Part shown: piece after piece, positions 41,927 to 51,068 of the stretch
Numbering within the stretch: the first letter of the stretch is position 1
Layout: every line of letters starts with the position of its first letter
Assembly (NCBI GenBank): GCA_041663305.1
Contig: JBAYMT010000001.1
Location: 1-64,000, forward strand
Reading direction: 5' to 3'
Length of the DNA: 64,000 nucleotides
Source of the DNA: Minisyncoccus sp041663305
GTDB taxonomy: Bacteria; Patescibacteriota; Minisyncoccia; Minisyncoccales; Minisyncoccaceae
Notes under the pieces: model-generated
What the model was told of the DNA's origin: nothing
Seen by the model: only the letters and a program-made list of their open reading frames with translations
Database searches by the model: none
Made by a program: the position numbers and the translations under genes

Positions 41927-44900
41927 TTAGAATCTTTCTTCTCTTCCTACTACCATTTTATACAAGGTAGGGATTATGAATAAGGTAAAGAATGATGATA
42001 ACGAAAGACCAAAGATAATAGCTCCTCCAAGCGACATCCATGTTTCGTTTGATAGAGTGACTGGAAGAATACCTAATATTGTGCAGGTGGAAGTGATAAA
42101 TATCGCTTCAAGCCTAGATTTTCCTCCGTCTATTATGGATTCGTCAAAAGGAATTCCACTCCTTATATTCAGGTCTATTTTATCAACGAGAATAATGGCG
42201 TTTTTAACCACAATTCCAAACAATGCCATAATTCCAACCAATCCTGGGAAACTTAAGTGGACTCCAAAGATTGCCATACCTATGAATACTCCTGTTAGTG
42301 CTAAAGGTATTGTTATCAAAATGATCGCTACTTTTCTAAACGAATTGAACTGGATAACCAAAGTGGTGATGATCAAGAGAATGGCAATTGCCATGGCCCT
42401 AAAGATTGATTCCACAGATTCGGCATTCTGCTCATTCTGTCCGCCATAGCTGATAGAATATCCTTCCGGCATCCTGTAGTCGGTTGCTTTCTTTTCAAAT
42501 TCGGCCAATACGATATTTGAATTGGTTTTTGCTGTTGTTTCGGCGCTCAAGATAACTGTTCTTTTTTGATCAACACGAGTAATTTTTTCAACAGCCGGTT
42601 TCAAATTTACCATCGCAACATCTTTTAAGAAGACTGCTTGATTTTTTGTATTCAATATTTGGAGGTTTTGGAGATCTTCCAAGGTTGGAATTTTGTCTTC
42701 CTTGAATTTGGCAACTATTTTTACTTCTTTGTTATCTTCAACAATAGTACTAACATCTGTTCCAGATATTGCCATACGCAATGCCGATCCAACATAAGCA
42801 GCATTCAGGTTGTTTTGATTCATTTTTACCGGATCCAAGTCAAAGCTATAATCTGGTGTGGAATCTTTAAGGGAAATGTCTACGTTAATAACTCCATCAA
42901 TAGTTGATAATTTTTGACTTAAATCATAGGCAATCGAATTAAGCTTGCTCAAGTCATCCCCTTTTATTTGCGCTTCAAATGCACTTCCCGATGGGGGTCC
43001 TCCAGACGGAGTAGAAACATTAAGAGTTCCGGCGCTAGTTCCTGATAAATCGTTTCTTAGTTTGTCGGCAAAATCATATGATTTTATTTTCCTTTCTTCT
43101 TTATCTTTCAAGATAATTGTAATTGAAGCAAGATTAGATGTGTCGCTATAGCTAGTTGAGCTTCCGCGACCAACTATGGTTGAAAAGCTTTTGATTTCAT
43201 TATAATCCAAAAGTTTTGCTTCTATTCCTTTGATATCAGTATCGGTTTGTTCAATTTTTTGCCCAACAGGACCTCTAAAATCAATGTAAACATAATTGGA
43301 ATCTGAGGCTGGGAAAAATTCTGATTTTACAATGCCCAGCGCAGGCAAGCAGATTGAAAACACTAAAAGTCCGAAAGCCCCAAGAACTGTTATTAGTCTG
43401 CTTTTTTTGGTTGCCAACACTTTTCGAAGATATTTTTCATAAAAAGGCAAAATTGCATCAAGTTTTAAAATTCCGTATAAAAATTTGTTCCCAAAACCGG
43501 TTTCTTCTGATTTTGATTGGTTCCTTATTTTTTCCTTGATAAGCTCGTCGTCATCGCGTTCTTTGCGGCTTAATTCTAAGTTTTTTGCTAGAGTAGCATT
43601 TTTGCGGTCATACCATCTTATAAGGAATATCTCTATCAATATGAGCAATGCGCCAATTCCATAGCCCCATATGTTTGCAGAAATAAAGCATAACGCAGCA
43701 ACAACCAATAGCAATGCTTCGGTTGCAAAAAATGTCTTTTTGGTTATTCGCATTCTCTCTAAAAATGCTATCAAAGGCGGATTAATGACCAATGCAACCA
43801 ACAAGGATGAAATAAGGGTAATGGAAACTGTTACTGGGATTGATTTCATAAATTCACCAATGATTCCCGAACAGAATAATAGTGGCAAGAATGCCCAAAC
43901 TGTAGTTAAGGTGGTAGTAACCAGAACCATTTTGTAGTCGTCTAGAACCAGTAAAACGGCTTCTTCTGGAGTAAATTTTCCGGTTCTCATATATTGCTTT
44001 GTGGCCGAAACAACTACAATAGCATCATCAACCAAAAGCCCTAGCGAAAGGATTAACGAAAACAGAGATAGGAAGTTGAGTGATATTCCAAATAAGTAAA
44101 GACAAATAAATGCCATAAAGAACACTAATGGAACTGCCAAGCTGGCAACAATACCTTCTTTAAATCCAACTGTTAAAAACAGGATTCCAAAAACCAGAAT
44201 CAGAGTTAAGACACAGTCGTGTGTTAATTGCTCAAAATTATCACGAACCTCTTTGGCATCATCACTAGTAGTGTCATATTTAATTCCTGCTGGCATTGTT
44301 TTTATTTGCGCATCTACTTTTTCTTTTGCCTCATCAACTGTTTCTATAATAGAGCTTCCTGTTCTTTTGATAACAGAAATAGTTATTGCGTCTTGAGGCT
44401 GATTCTTTTCTGTTGAAAGCCTTGATAATGAAGTCTTTTTTATGGCAGTTTCTTTTACGGTTGCCAAATCCTTCAAATAAACAATACTGCCAGAATCGGT
44501 ATGCGAAATTGGAATGTTTTCTATCTCTAGAGCTGAATATATTTTTGCATTGGTGCTTACTGGGTATACAAACTTGCTTCCGTCAAAATTTCCAGACGGA
44601 ATCCTTATATTAGTTGCCTTAACAATAGAATTGGCTTGGTCGGCAGTAATGTTATAAAAAATTAACTTGTCGGGATCATAAGCAATTTCATATTCCTTTT
44701 CATCTCCTCCTGATATTTGGACTTCTCTGATTCCTGCAATTTTCTCAAGTTCGTCCCTTATGTCTTCTCCATATTTCCTCATTGTAAAGCCGTCGTATGG
44801 GCCGGTCATAACAATTGTCCATATCGGTTGGTCATCTAGCGAAACTTCGGTAACAACTGGCGCATTGGCATCGTCCGGCAGGTTTTTTTCGATGCTCGAC

Positions 44901-45328
44901 ATCTTATCCTTTACTTTTCGAATTGCGTCATCAAGATCTTCTTTGGTATCAAACTCAACTTTCACGAACGAAAATGAGTTTGATGAATTAGATGTTATTT
45001 TATCAACTCCTTTTATGCCCGATATGCCTGTTTCAACTTTTTTGGTGACAAACTCTTCAACATCGGACGGCGAAGCTCCAGGATAGGTAGTGGTAACAAC
45101 CGCAATCGGAATTTTTACTTCGGGGTTTGACTCTCTTGGCAAAACAGAAAAACAGTATATTCCCGCAAAAGTAATCAATAAAATAAGCAATACAACTATC
45201 CTAAATTTTGAGACAAAAAAATTAAACCATGATTTTTTCAAACTAGGATCAAATTGTAGGTTTTGCAAATAGCGTTGCTCAGTAGTAATTTCTTCTTTTT
45301 CTTTTATTTCGGTATTGTTTTCGTTCAT
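41927..45328 (-). CDS. RND-family efflux permease
   Basis: A 1133-residue AcrB/HAE1-type transporter. There is an N-terminal span at about 35-58, with periplasmic porter repeats at about 60-360 and 690-960. A six-helix bundle around 365-560 carries the proton-relay GLLVDDAIVV, and a second bundle is at the C-terminus. The sequence has the tandem repeat typical of RND pumps. A charged cytoplasmic insert at about 595-645 is longer than in AcrB. The adaptor gene lies 7 bases upstream and no outer-membrane channel gene is present. A MarR gene heads the operon. Confidence 0.93.
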   Translation of the reverse strand: MNENNTEIKEKEEITTEQRYLQNLQFDPSLKKSWFNFFVSKFRIVVLLILLITFAGIYCFSVLPRESNPEVKIPIAVVTTTYPGASPSDVEEFVTKKVETGISGIKGVDKITSNSSNSFSFVKVEFDTKEDLDDAIRKVKDKMSSIEKNLPDDANAPVVTEVSLDDQPIWTIVMTGPYDGFTMRKYGEDIRDELEKIAGIREVQISGGDEKEYEIAYDPDKLIFYNITADQANSIVKATNIRIPSGNFDGSKFVYPVSTNAKIYSALEIENIPISHTDSGSIVYLKDLATVKETAIKKTSLSRLSTEKNQPQDAITISVIKRTGSSIIETVDEAKEKVDAQIKTMPAGIKYDTTSDDAKEVRDNFEQLTHDCVLTLILVFGILFLTVGFKEGIVASLAVPLVFFMAFICLYLFGISLNFLSLFSLILSLGLLVDDAIVVVSATKQYMRTGKFTPEEAVLLVLDDYKMVLVTTTLTTVWAFLPLLFCSGIIGEFMKSIPVTVSITLISSLLVALVINPPLIAFLERMRITKKTFFATEALLLVVAALCFISANIWGYGIGALLILIEIFLIRWYDRKNATLAKNLELSRKERDDDELIKEKIRNQSKSEETGFGNKFLYGILKLDAILPFYEKYLRKVLATKKSRLITVLGAFGLLVFSICLPALGIVKSEFFPASDSNYVYIDFRGPVGQKIEQTDTDIKGIEAKLLDYNEIKSFSTIVGRGSSTSYSDTSNLASITIILKDKEERKIKSYDFADKLRNDLSGTSAGTLNVSTPSGGPPSGSAFEAQIKGDDLSKLNSIAYDLSQKLSTIDGVINVDISLKDSTPDYSFDLDPVKMNQNNLNAAYVGSALRMAISGTDVSTIVEDNKEVKIVAKFKEDKIPTLEDLQNLQILNTKNQAVFLKDVAMVNLKPAVEKITRVDQKRTVILSAETTAKTNSNIVLAEFEKKATDYRMPEGYSISYGGQNEQNAESVESIFRAMAIAILLIITTLVIQFNSFRKVAIILITIPLALTGVFIGMAIFGVHLSFPGLVGIMALFGIVVKNAIILVDKIDLNIRSGIPFDESIIDGGKSRLEAIFITSTCTILGILPVTLSNETWMSLGGAIIFGLSLSSFFTLFIIPTLYKMVVGREERF

Positions 45329-45335
45329 ATTTTTT

Positions 45336-46892
45336 TTATTGAGCTTCTACTTTTTGACCTTTTTTTAGTTCATAAACGGTTGAAACAATTTTCATATCAG
45401 AAGTTAATCCACTGGTAACCTCTATCTTTTCTCCGCTTACCGCTCCGGTAGTAATTTTTATTTCTTCTATGTTTGAATTGGCATCAATAATATATACATA
45501 TGAGTAATCAGAAGCAATGCCCACTGCTTGAATTGGCAGTAAATAAGTATTTTCGTTGCTTTGTTGTTTTTTTGTCTCTATTTTAACCGAAACGGTTTGG
45601 CCAACAACCAATTCTGATTTTTCAGGATCAATAACAAGAATTCCTACTTCTGCGCTTTTTATTTTAGTATCTACACTTGGAGATATTTTATTGATTATTC
45701 CCTTTACGGTATCTGTAATATCAACTTTTGCGCCTTCTTCTATAGAATCAATGTCACTGCCACTAATGTATGCTTTTATTTGCAGTCCAGACTTATTAAC
45801 AATAGTAACCACAGATTGCCCAGCTGTTACAAGTTCACCATACTTTACAGGAATTGCCGAAATGGTTCCACTAATCGGAGCAGTGATTATTGTTTTCTGC
45901 AATTGCGCATTAATAGCATCTACACTGGCCTGAGCTTGTTCCGCTACAGCTTCTTGAGCTTCTATCTGTTCGTTGCTTGCGCCAGCTTTCTTTAAGTCGT
46001 AAGCGGATTGCGCAGTATCGACTGCTGCTTTGGCTGCATCAATAGCAGTCTGCCTTGTTTGAACAGCTGTTTCGTATGCATTTTTATTGGCATTATAACT
46101 GGCAGCCTGAGTATTAGGGATATTTATAACCCAGCTTCCCACAGTAATCTGATTTGACGGAAATTGAATGAATAAACCTTTTTTCCCTAACGGTTGAGCT
46201 ACTGTATTTACTAGACCAGTGGCGTTTTCAATTCCATCTGCTTGAAACATCACACCATCACCCGTAACATATATTTTTATATTGTATTGTCCCTCTTCTG
46301 TTCCGGTGTAAGTGCCTGTTATCGTGGGAGTTGTGGAACTGCTTGTTCCGATAGCTGGAATAGCCGCTATTCCCGAATTCAACAGATTTTTTCTGGCATT
46401 TTCAACCAAAATGTTTTGCTGTTTTGTGGTGTTATCAAGATTGCTTTTTGCAGCAGTTAATTGAGTTTCTGTAACTTTTAATTCTTCACTTCTGGCACCT
46501 TTTTTCATTTCGTCAAGCCTTGCCTGTTGTCCTTTTAATGATGCTTTTGCCTGATTCAATTGAGCTGTCAAGTCGTTGTTTTGCAAAACAACAAGCACTT
46601 GCCCTTTACTGACATTGCTTCCGATAGAGGTATTTATACGGGCAACCGGAGCCATTGTCTGACTTTTTAATTCGGCTTGTTCTAGCGATTCAACTGTTCC
46701 ATTAGCAGAAATAGCTGATTTTCCGTTGGCATATTCATTTACAGAGATTAGTGTGACCTTCTTTTCTGCAACTGCTGTTTCTACTGTTCCAGAGTTTTTA
46801 GTCAGGCCAAAAATAACAGATAATAATACTATTGCTGCTACCAAAATTATCATTATTACCTTGTGGTTTTTTAATTTGCTTAAGATATTCAT
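45336..46892 (-). CDS. RND/HlyD-type periplasmic adaptor protein
   Basis: A 518-residue membrane-fusion protein. It has an N-terminal anchor at about 12-30 and a lipoyl half-motif SIGSNVSKGQVLVVLQ. A coiled-coil hairpin spans about 105-330, interrupted near 170-265 by an unusual Thr/Gly-rich insert domain. The second lipoyl half is PVKYGELVTAGQSVVTI, followed by beta-barrel domains. It bridges the pump to the cell surface layer, and with no outer membrane the partner is unclear. Operon: marR, adaptor, permease. Confidence 0.9.
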   Translation of the reverse strand: MNILSKLKNHKVIMIILVAAIVLLSVIFGLTKNSGTVETAVAEKKVTLISVNEYANGKSAISANGTVESLEQAELKSQTMAPVARINTSIGSNVSKGQVLVVLQNNDLTAQLNQAKASLKGQQARLDEMKKGARSEELKVTETQLTAAKSNLDNTTKQQNILVENARKNLLNSGIAAIPAIGTSSSTTPTITGTYTGTEEGQYNIKIYVTGDGVMFQADGIENATGLVNTVAQPLGKKGLFIQFPSNQITVGSWVINIPNTQAASYNANKNAYETAVQTRQTAIDAAKAAVDTAQSAYDLKKAGASNEQIEAQEAVAEQAQASVDAINAQLQKTIITAPISGTISAIPVKYGELVTAGQSVVTIVNKSGLQIKAYISGSDIDSIEEGAKVDITDTVKGIINKISPSVDTKIKSAEVGILVIDPEKSELVVGQTVSVKIETKKQQSNENTYLLPIQAVGIASDYSYVYIIDANSNIEEIKITTGAVSGEKIEVTSGLTSDMKIVSTVYELKKGQKVEAQ

Positions 46893-46912
46893 ATTTAATT
46901 GCTTATGTTGGA

Positions 46913-47338
46913 TTAATATTGTTCTTGTATTTTTTTTAATAGTTTTATCAGGACGTCTTTTTCTTCCTGAGAAAGGTTGGATACTACTTTTTTAAAAGCT
47001 GCGGCACGCTCTTTTTTAGCTTTTTCGAATACCATTTTCCCTTTTTCGGTCATGGTAAGCAGGATAATCCTTCTGTCTATCCTGTCAAGCTTTCTTTCCA
47101 ATATGCCATTAGTCACCAGATTGTTTATCATGGATGTTGCGGACGGCGGGGTGATATCCAGAAAATCTGATACATCTTTCATGGGGATCTGCTTCTTTTC
47201 TCTTATTACGTGCAAAATTTCGACTTGTCCAATGGTAAGGTTATATATCTCATCGCGCAAGTTCAGTTTTCTCTTCAACACCTTAAAGGCTTTAAAAAAG
47301 CCTAGTGATAGTTCTCTATTGCAATTACTACATCTCAT
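46913..47338 (-). CDS. MarR-family transcriptional regulator
   Basis: A 141-residue winged-helix repressor. The DNA-binding region is MKDVSDFLDITPPSATSMIN followed by the wing LERKLDRIDRRIILLTMTEKG. The N-terminus MRCSNC adds a CxxC pair not standard for MarR, which could sense oxidants or bind metal. It is the first gene of the RND operon. A perfect 21-bp palindrome overlaps its promoter, so it is probably autorepressed and induced by pump substrates. Confidence 0.9.
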   Translation of the reverse strand: MRCSNCNRELSLGFFKAFKVLKRKLNLRDEIYNLTIGQVEILHVIREKKQIPMKDVSDFLDITPPSATSMINNLVTNGILERKLDRIDRRIILLTMTEKGKMVFEKAKKERAAAFKKVVSNLSQEEKDVLIKLLKKIQEQY

Positions 47339-47354
47339 TTTTTTAGATATTAAA

Positions 47355-47375
47355 ATATTTAGAATGTCTAAATAT
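47355..47375. promoter_or_regulatory. MarR operator palindrome
   Basis: ATATTTAGA-ATG-TCTAAATAT, a perfect 9-bp inverted repeat with a 3-base spacer. It overlaps the -10 box and the predicted start site of the marR-RND operon. Size and symmetry are typical of MarR operators. Confidence 0.75.
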
Positions 47376-47400
47376 TATAGGGTTTAATTAATTTTGTCAA
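47372..47400 (-). promoter_or_regulatory. Promoter of the marR-RND operon
   Basis: Minus strand TTGACA (47395-47400), 17-base spacer, TAATAT (47372-47377). Confidence 0.8.
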
Positions 47401-47404
47401 TATT

Positions 47405-47520
47405 CAAATTTAGTAATCAGTAATCAGTAACTAGTAATTTGTACTTTGATGTTTGCTCCGCAAACTTAAAGGCATCTTATTAGACTCCCGACTAAGGCGG
47501 GAATAATAAATACATATAGG
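47405..47520. repeat. Family C repeat, diverged copy
   Basis: TTTAGTAATCAGTAATCAGTAACTAG end module, a GTTTGC-TCC-GCAAAC hairpin, then CTCCCGACTAAGGCGGGA. The order of parts is as in the full copies, but the right end is lost. Confidence 0.5.
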
Positions 47521-47595
47521 GTCAGTTTTTGGAAAGGGTCGGATCTCCAACAAGATATTTAGATAAGAAAAATACGGGCGATTTGCCCGTATTTA

Positions 47596-48102
47596 TTATA
47601 AATATTTTATCATTATGTCGTCGTCTTCGTACCTATTGTAATATCTCACTCCCTTTTTTATTGTCCCTAATTTTTTAAACCCTTGCCCCTTATACAAGGA
47701 AATCGCTGGCTTGTTTTTTGAAAATACAAACAATTTAAGTATTTTAAATTTAAACATTTTAATTCCGCTCTCGGTAACATCTATAAACAGCTTTTTTCCT
47801 AACCCCTTTCCTCTTGCCTCTTTTTTGAGGAATATTCCCACTTCGCCTATATGGGATTCGATACCTGCCTCAGGAGCAATAGAGCAGATTCCCACAATTT
47901 TTTTATCTATCTCAAGGACTTTTGCGATAGCTAGCTTTAATTCATTGTTTTTTATAGTGTTTTTGAGAAACTTTTTTTCATTCGCTTTTGTTTGCTTTTC
48001 CTGGATCGAAATCATTGCTTTTTCTTCTACTACCGAATTGATCATTTCTAGCATCGAATCCAAGTCTTTGATCTCGGGCTTCCTGATAACTACTTTTTCC
48101 AT
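47596..48102 (-). CDS. GNAT-family N-acetyltransferase
   Basis: A 168-residue acetyltransferase. The acetyl-CoA loop is ARGKGLGKKLF (R/QxxGxG/A), near residue 95. The preceding strand GEVGIFLKKEA and the C-terminal NKPAISLYKGQGFKKLGTIK complete the GNAT fold. Substrate is unknown; the overall pattern is RimI-like. It lies 1 base after the DUF3298 gene. Confidence 0.88.
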   Translation of the reverse strand: MEKVVIRKPEIKDLDSMLEMINSVVEEKAMISIQEKQTKANEKKFLKNTIKNNELKLAIAKVLEIDKKIVGICSIAPEAGIESHIGEVGIFLKKEARGKGLGKKLFIDVTESGIKMFKFKILKLFVFSKNKPAISLYKGQGFKKLGTIKKGVRYYNRYEDDDIMIKYL

Positions 48103-48103
48103 A

Positions 48104-48937
48104 CTATTTTATGTATTCTGATTTTATTTTTTGGTCTAGAAGATAATTCTTTTGAAATAATGTTTTAACTATTCCCAATACGCCTGGACCGACTTGGTAT
48201 TTGGAATAATATATTGTGATTATACTATCGTCAAAAGTAAACTCTTTAAAATTATCCATATTTGGCCCTGCTCCCCCTGTTTCTAGTTCTTTTTTAATAT
48301 CTGCTGCATTTGTCTCGCCATAGTTCCCTCTTTGGCTTACCAGGTCTTCCACGGCTAATTTTGAAATGATGTTCAGGTTTTCTTGCGAGTTACCAATAAA
48401 TTCACCAAAACTGACTTCTTTTTTTGAAGCTAGATCGTAGTTAAATGTGTATACTTCGCTGTCACCATGAGCTCCGCCCGAAAATGAGTAAATATTAACA
48501 ACAAAGCTTATATAGTTCTTATTGATCTGCGCGGGAGACCAATCTGCCTTGAAATAAAAAGGTGTTTCTGGGTTTTCCCCCAGTTTTTCTTCCGGCGTTG
48601 CCATTTCTTTTCTTGCCTGCCAATTTTCTGTTGAAGATTTTTTGAAAGTGCTTATTCTTTCATTTATAAGGTTAGCTATTTTTGAGTTAAAATCAGGATT
48701 TACTAGCCCAAATTGCGGATATTGAGCATTGATATCAAACATACTGTCTTTTTGCGAAACAGTAGTCACCGAAACTGTCGGGTTGGGATTTAAAATGGAT
48801 GGAGATTGAATATTGGCGTTTGGAGTTTCCTTTTCTCTTGGATAATAAAATCCTATCAGCGCTCCCGCAGCCAATGATAACAATATCAATACCAAGACAG
48901 TATTATTGTTTTCGAATCTTATTTTTTTATTTACCAT
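48104..48937 (-). CDS. DUF3298/DUF4163 (RsiV-like) membrane-anchored protein
   Basis: A 277-residue protein with one N-terminal membrane segment (about 13-30), a low-complexity Pro/Asn/Ser linker and an extracytoplasmic domain. VNIYSFSGGAHGDSEVYTFNYDL is the hallmark of the DUF3298/DUF4163 pair seen in RsiV and PdaC. RsiV-type proteins bind lysozyme or act in cell-wall stress. Here no sigma factor is adjacent, so a surface or wall-associated role is only inferred. Confidence 0.8.
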   Translation of the reverse strand: MVNKKIRFENNNTVLVLILLSLAAGALIGFYYPREKETPNANIQSPSILNPNPTVSVTTVSQKDSMFDINAQYPQFGLVNPDFNSKIANLINERISTFKKSSTENWQARKEMATPEEKLGENPETPFYFKADWSPAQINKNYISFVVNIYSFSGGAHGDSEVYTFNYDLASKKEVSFGEFIGNSQENLNIISKLAVEDLVSQRGNYGETNAADIKKELETGGAGPNMDNFKEFTFDDSIITIYYSKYQVGPGVLGIVKTLFQKNYLLDQKIKSEYIK

Positions 48938-49022
48938 TTTAGTTTTTAGTTATTGTTTATTTTTTTCAATTATATCACAGCAAGATAAAATTAAAAACAA
49001 ATTGCATAACAAAAAAAGAGCT

Positions 49023-49481
49023 TTAGTTGCTCTTGCCTTCTCTGGTCTTAATGTCGCGACTTGCGACTTGATGCCAGATATTTACACCTTGCTCTTTTTC
49101 AAAGTAAAGGATTCCTCCTGTCCTACCCTCAGTGCTAGCATTGATGATTAACGCATTAATGCTAATATTTGTTAAAGGCACAGAAAGCCATTCTTGGCGA
49201 AAATTGAAGTCTCCTCCCCAGAAGGCCCATACTCCAGCAACCGGCACGTTGTCACGCAAGCAATATACGCTATAGGTATAATTGGCTGGTGAGACAATTT
49301 CCGATTCAGAAAAAACTACATTTTCGTCGTCACAACAAAAAGCTGTGATAATTACCCCGTCTGAATAGTCTGGAAGGGGGTCTTTGGGCAGTTGAGAAAA
49401 CGTGGGTGTAGCAATAAATAACATTGAAACAATCAGAATGGAAATATTTACCGCTATTTTTTTAAGTCTACTCTTGTTCAT
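49023..49481 (-). CDS. Secreted protein of unknown function
   Basis: A 152-residue protein with a signal peptide (about 1-28, ending ATPTFSQ). The mature part is predicted beta-rich with Cys pairs (FCCDDEN, YCLRDN) that could form disulfides. Family not recognised. Three further small or orphan envelope genes follow on its left and right, suggesting a surface-protein region. Confidence 0.6.
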   Translation of the reverse strand: MNKSRLKKIAVNISILIVSMLFIATPTFSQLPKDPLPDYSDGVIITAFCCDDENVVFSESEIVSPANYTYSVYCLRDNVPVAGVWAFWGGDFNFRQEWLSVPLTNISINALIINASTEGRTGGILYFEKEQGVNIWHQVASRDIKTREGKSN

Positions 49482-49565
49482 TTTTTAACCTACCGTAATA
49501 CTTATAAAATTAATATCTTTTTGTGTCAATAGCGTCTCAAACAAAAAAAGAGCTTTTGCTCCATA

Positions 49566-49682
49566 CTACCAAAATAATTTGATACCTGCGATTGCCGGTA
49601 GTACAATAATGAACATAACCAGCAAAAGCCCTAAGATAATAGCCATAATGACTGTGCCTTCTGTTTTATCTATTTGCTCCAT
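49566..49682 (-). CDS. 38-residue single-span membrane peptide
   Basis: Reads MEQIDKTEGTVIMAIILG, then a hydrophobic span (LLLVMFIIVLPAIAG) and IKLFW at the end. It is preceded by a TAAAATAAG-type AT-rich region without a clear ribosome site. It resembles in size and layout the peptides at 49806 and 11545, all with a short acidic head and one span. Confidence 0.45.
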   Translation of the reverse strand: MEQIDKTEGTVIMAIILGLLLVMFIIVLPAIAGIKLFW

Positions 49683-49805
49683 TTTTCTTCACTACTTATT
49701 TTATAAGGCGGTAGATGAATTATGTCAAATTGAGTAAAAAACAAGGCGGCCCCCGGAAGATATAAACAAAAAAAGAGCTATTGCCCCTGTTTTAAATCCA
49801 TGCCG

Positions 49806-49898
49806 CTAGATTTTTCCTGTCACTGATAACAAGAAAACAAGCGCTGCCATAAAGAGAGTAAACACGATAGCAATAGTAGCCGCATCTTCTCCATTCAT
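49806..49898 (-). CDS. 30-residue single-span membrane peptide
   Basis: Reads MNGEDAATIAIVFTLFMAAL, then VFLLSVTGKI. Acidic head followed by one membrane span. It lies 123 bases from the 38-residue peptide on the same strand. Both sit in a stretch that otherwise contains repeated AAAAAAGAGCT and TTTTGTGTCAA segments. Confidence 0.42.
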   Translation of the reverse strand: MNGEDAATIAIVFTLFMAALVFLLSVTGKI

Positions 49899-50141
49899 TT
49901 TTTATCACTAACTATTTTATAGAATGGTAATCTTTTTGTGTCAAACCAGAATTCCGGTTGCACCTATTTACAGTTATGAAATATGGATATTATAAGTATC
50001 AAGATGAAAGGGTCCCTGCAAAGGTCCCCTTTTTTATTTTCCTATGATATGTTTGATATTTATTAAATAGTCAAAATATCTCTACTATCTAAACGGTGTT
50101 TTTATCTTTAAATATCAATTTAAATATGGTATTTTAATAGC
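49899..50141. other. Intergenic
   Basis: Contains a hairpin AAAGGTCCC-type inverted repeat (about 50008-50032, AAGGGTCCCTGCAAAGGTCCCCTT) and a T-run, a probable terminator. No gene is seen before 50142. Confidence 0.4.
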
Positions 50142-51068
50142 ATGAACAAGAAATTGATTATTTTTACAATCCTAGGTGTGTTTTTGGTGTTGCTAGGCTT
50201 TGTGTTTGTGTTCAGAGGAGGGATTATTGAAAATACCATCCCAAAAAATGAAAATAAGCAAGAAGTAGATAATAGATGTATTTTTTATATTAATCAGACA
50301 GAATTAAAAGAAGAAAAAAACTATATACTAGGATACATCAATAAAAAATTGAGTATTAGTGTTAAGAACTGCAAAGAAGAGATAGTTTCTATTGTTCTTG
50401 ATGGTGAGGTTTTAGACATAAAAAAAGGTGAAGGTTCCTCTTTTATCCTACCATTTTTAATCCTCCCTCAAAAACATGAAATCAGAATAAACGATTTTAA
50501 TTTTACTTTTTACTATCTTTTAGTAGATAATTTTGAACAACCACTAAAAAATGGCAGAAATAATAATTGGACTGCTGCTGGTAATTTGACTAGTTGGAAA
50601 ATTGGAAACAATTCTCTTAATTTTAAAAACTTAAATCAAACAGGGTACTCATCAATTTCTTCTCAATATAAAATTGGCGAAGATTTCTTAATAGAGTTCT
50701 CGCTATTGTTAAAATCTAAGGAAAGCAAACAAACCGTTTATTTGTTGAGCAATAGTGATACTATTTTCTTGTATAGTAATAAAATTGGTATAAAAACTGA
50801 TTTAGAGGATGATAAGTATGCTCCTTTCAATATTGAAATCAATAAAAATTATAGAATAAGAATAACAAGGATTGCCAGTACTTACAAAATTTACGCCGAA
50901 GAAGTAGATAGGAATGTTTCGAGTAATGCTTTGTATGAATTTAGTACAAACTCTCTTGTTCTTGGTTATGATAGGAAAAATAAGGTCGCTGATAGTGATT
51001 ATTGGGGTATAGGATCATGGTCAAACCAAGAATTCGAAATTTATAATATTATATTTGGCGAATATTAA
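50142..51068 (+). CDS. Membrane-anchored surface protein with jelly-roll-like domain, unknown
   Basis: A 308-residue protein. The N-terminal segment (about 5-27) is a membrane anchor or signal. The C-terminal 180 residues begin DNFEQPLKNGRNNNWTAAG and end FEIYNIIFGEY. That layout is like concanavalin-type jelly-roll domains (DUF1080/LamG-like), which often bind carbohydrate. This assignment is by overall pattern only. Its TAATG stop/start overlap with the next gene shows translational coupling. Confidence 0.55.
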   Translation: MNKKLIIFTILGVFLVLLGFVFVFRGGIIENTIPKNENKQEVDNRCIFYINQTELKEEKNYILGYINKKLSISVKNCKEEIVSIVLDGEVLDIKKGEGSSFILPFLILPQKHEIRINDFNFTFYYLLVDNFEQPLKNGRNNNWTAAGNLTSWKIGNNSLNFKNLNQTGYSSISSQYKIGEDFLIEFSLLLKSKESKQTVYLLSNSDTIFLYSNKIGIKTDLEDDKYAPFNIEINKNYRIRITRIASTYKIYAEEVDRNVSSNALYEFSTNSLVLGYDRKNKVADSDYWGIGSWSNQEFEIYNIIFGEY

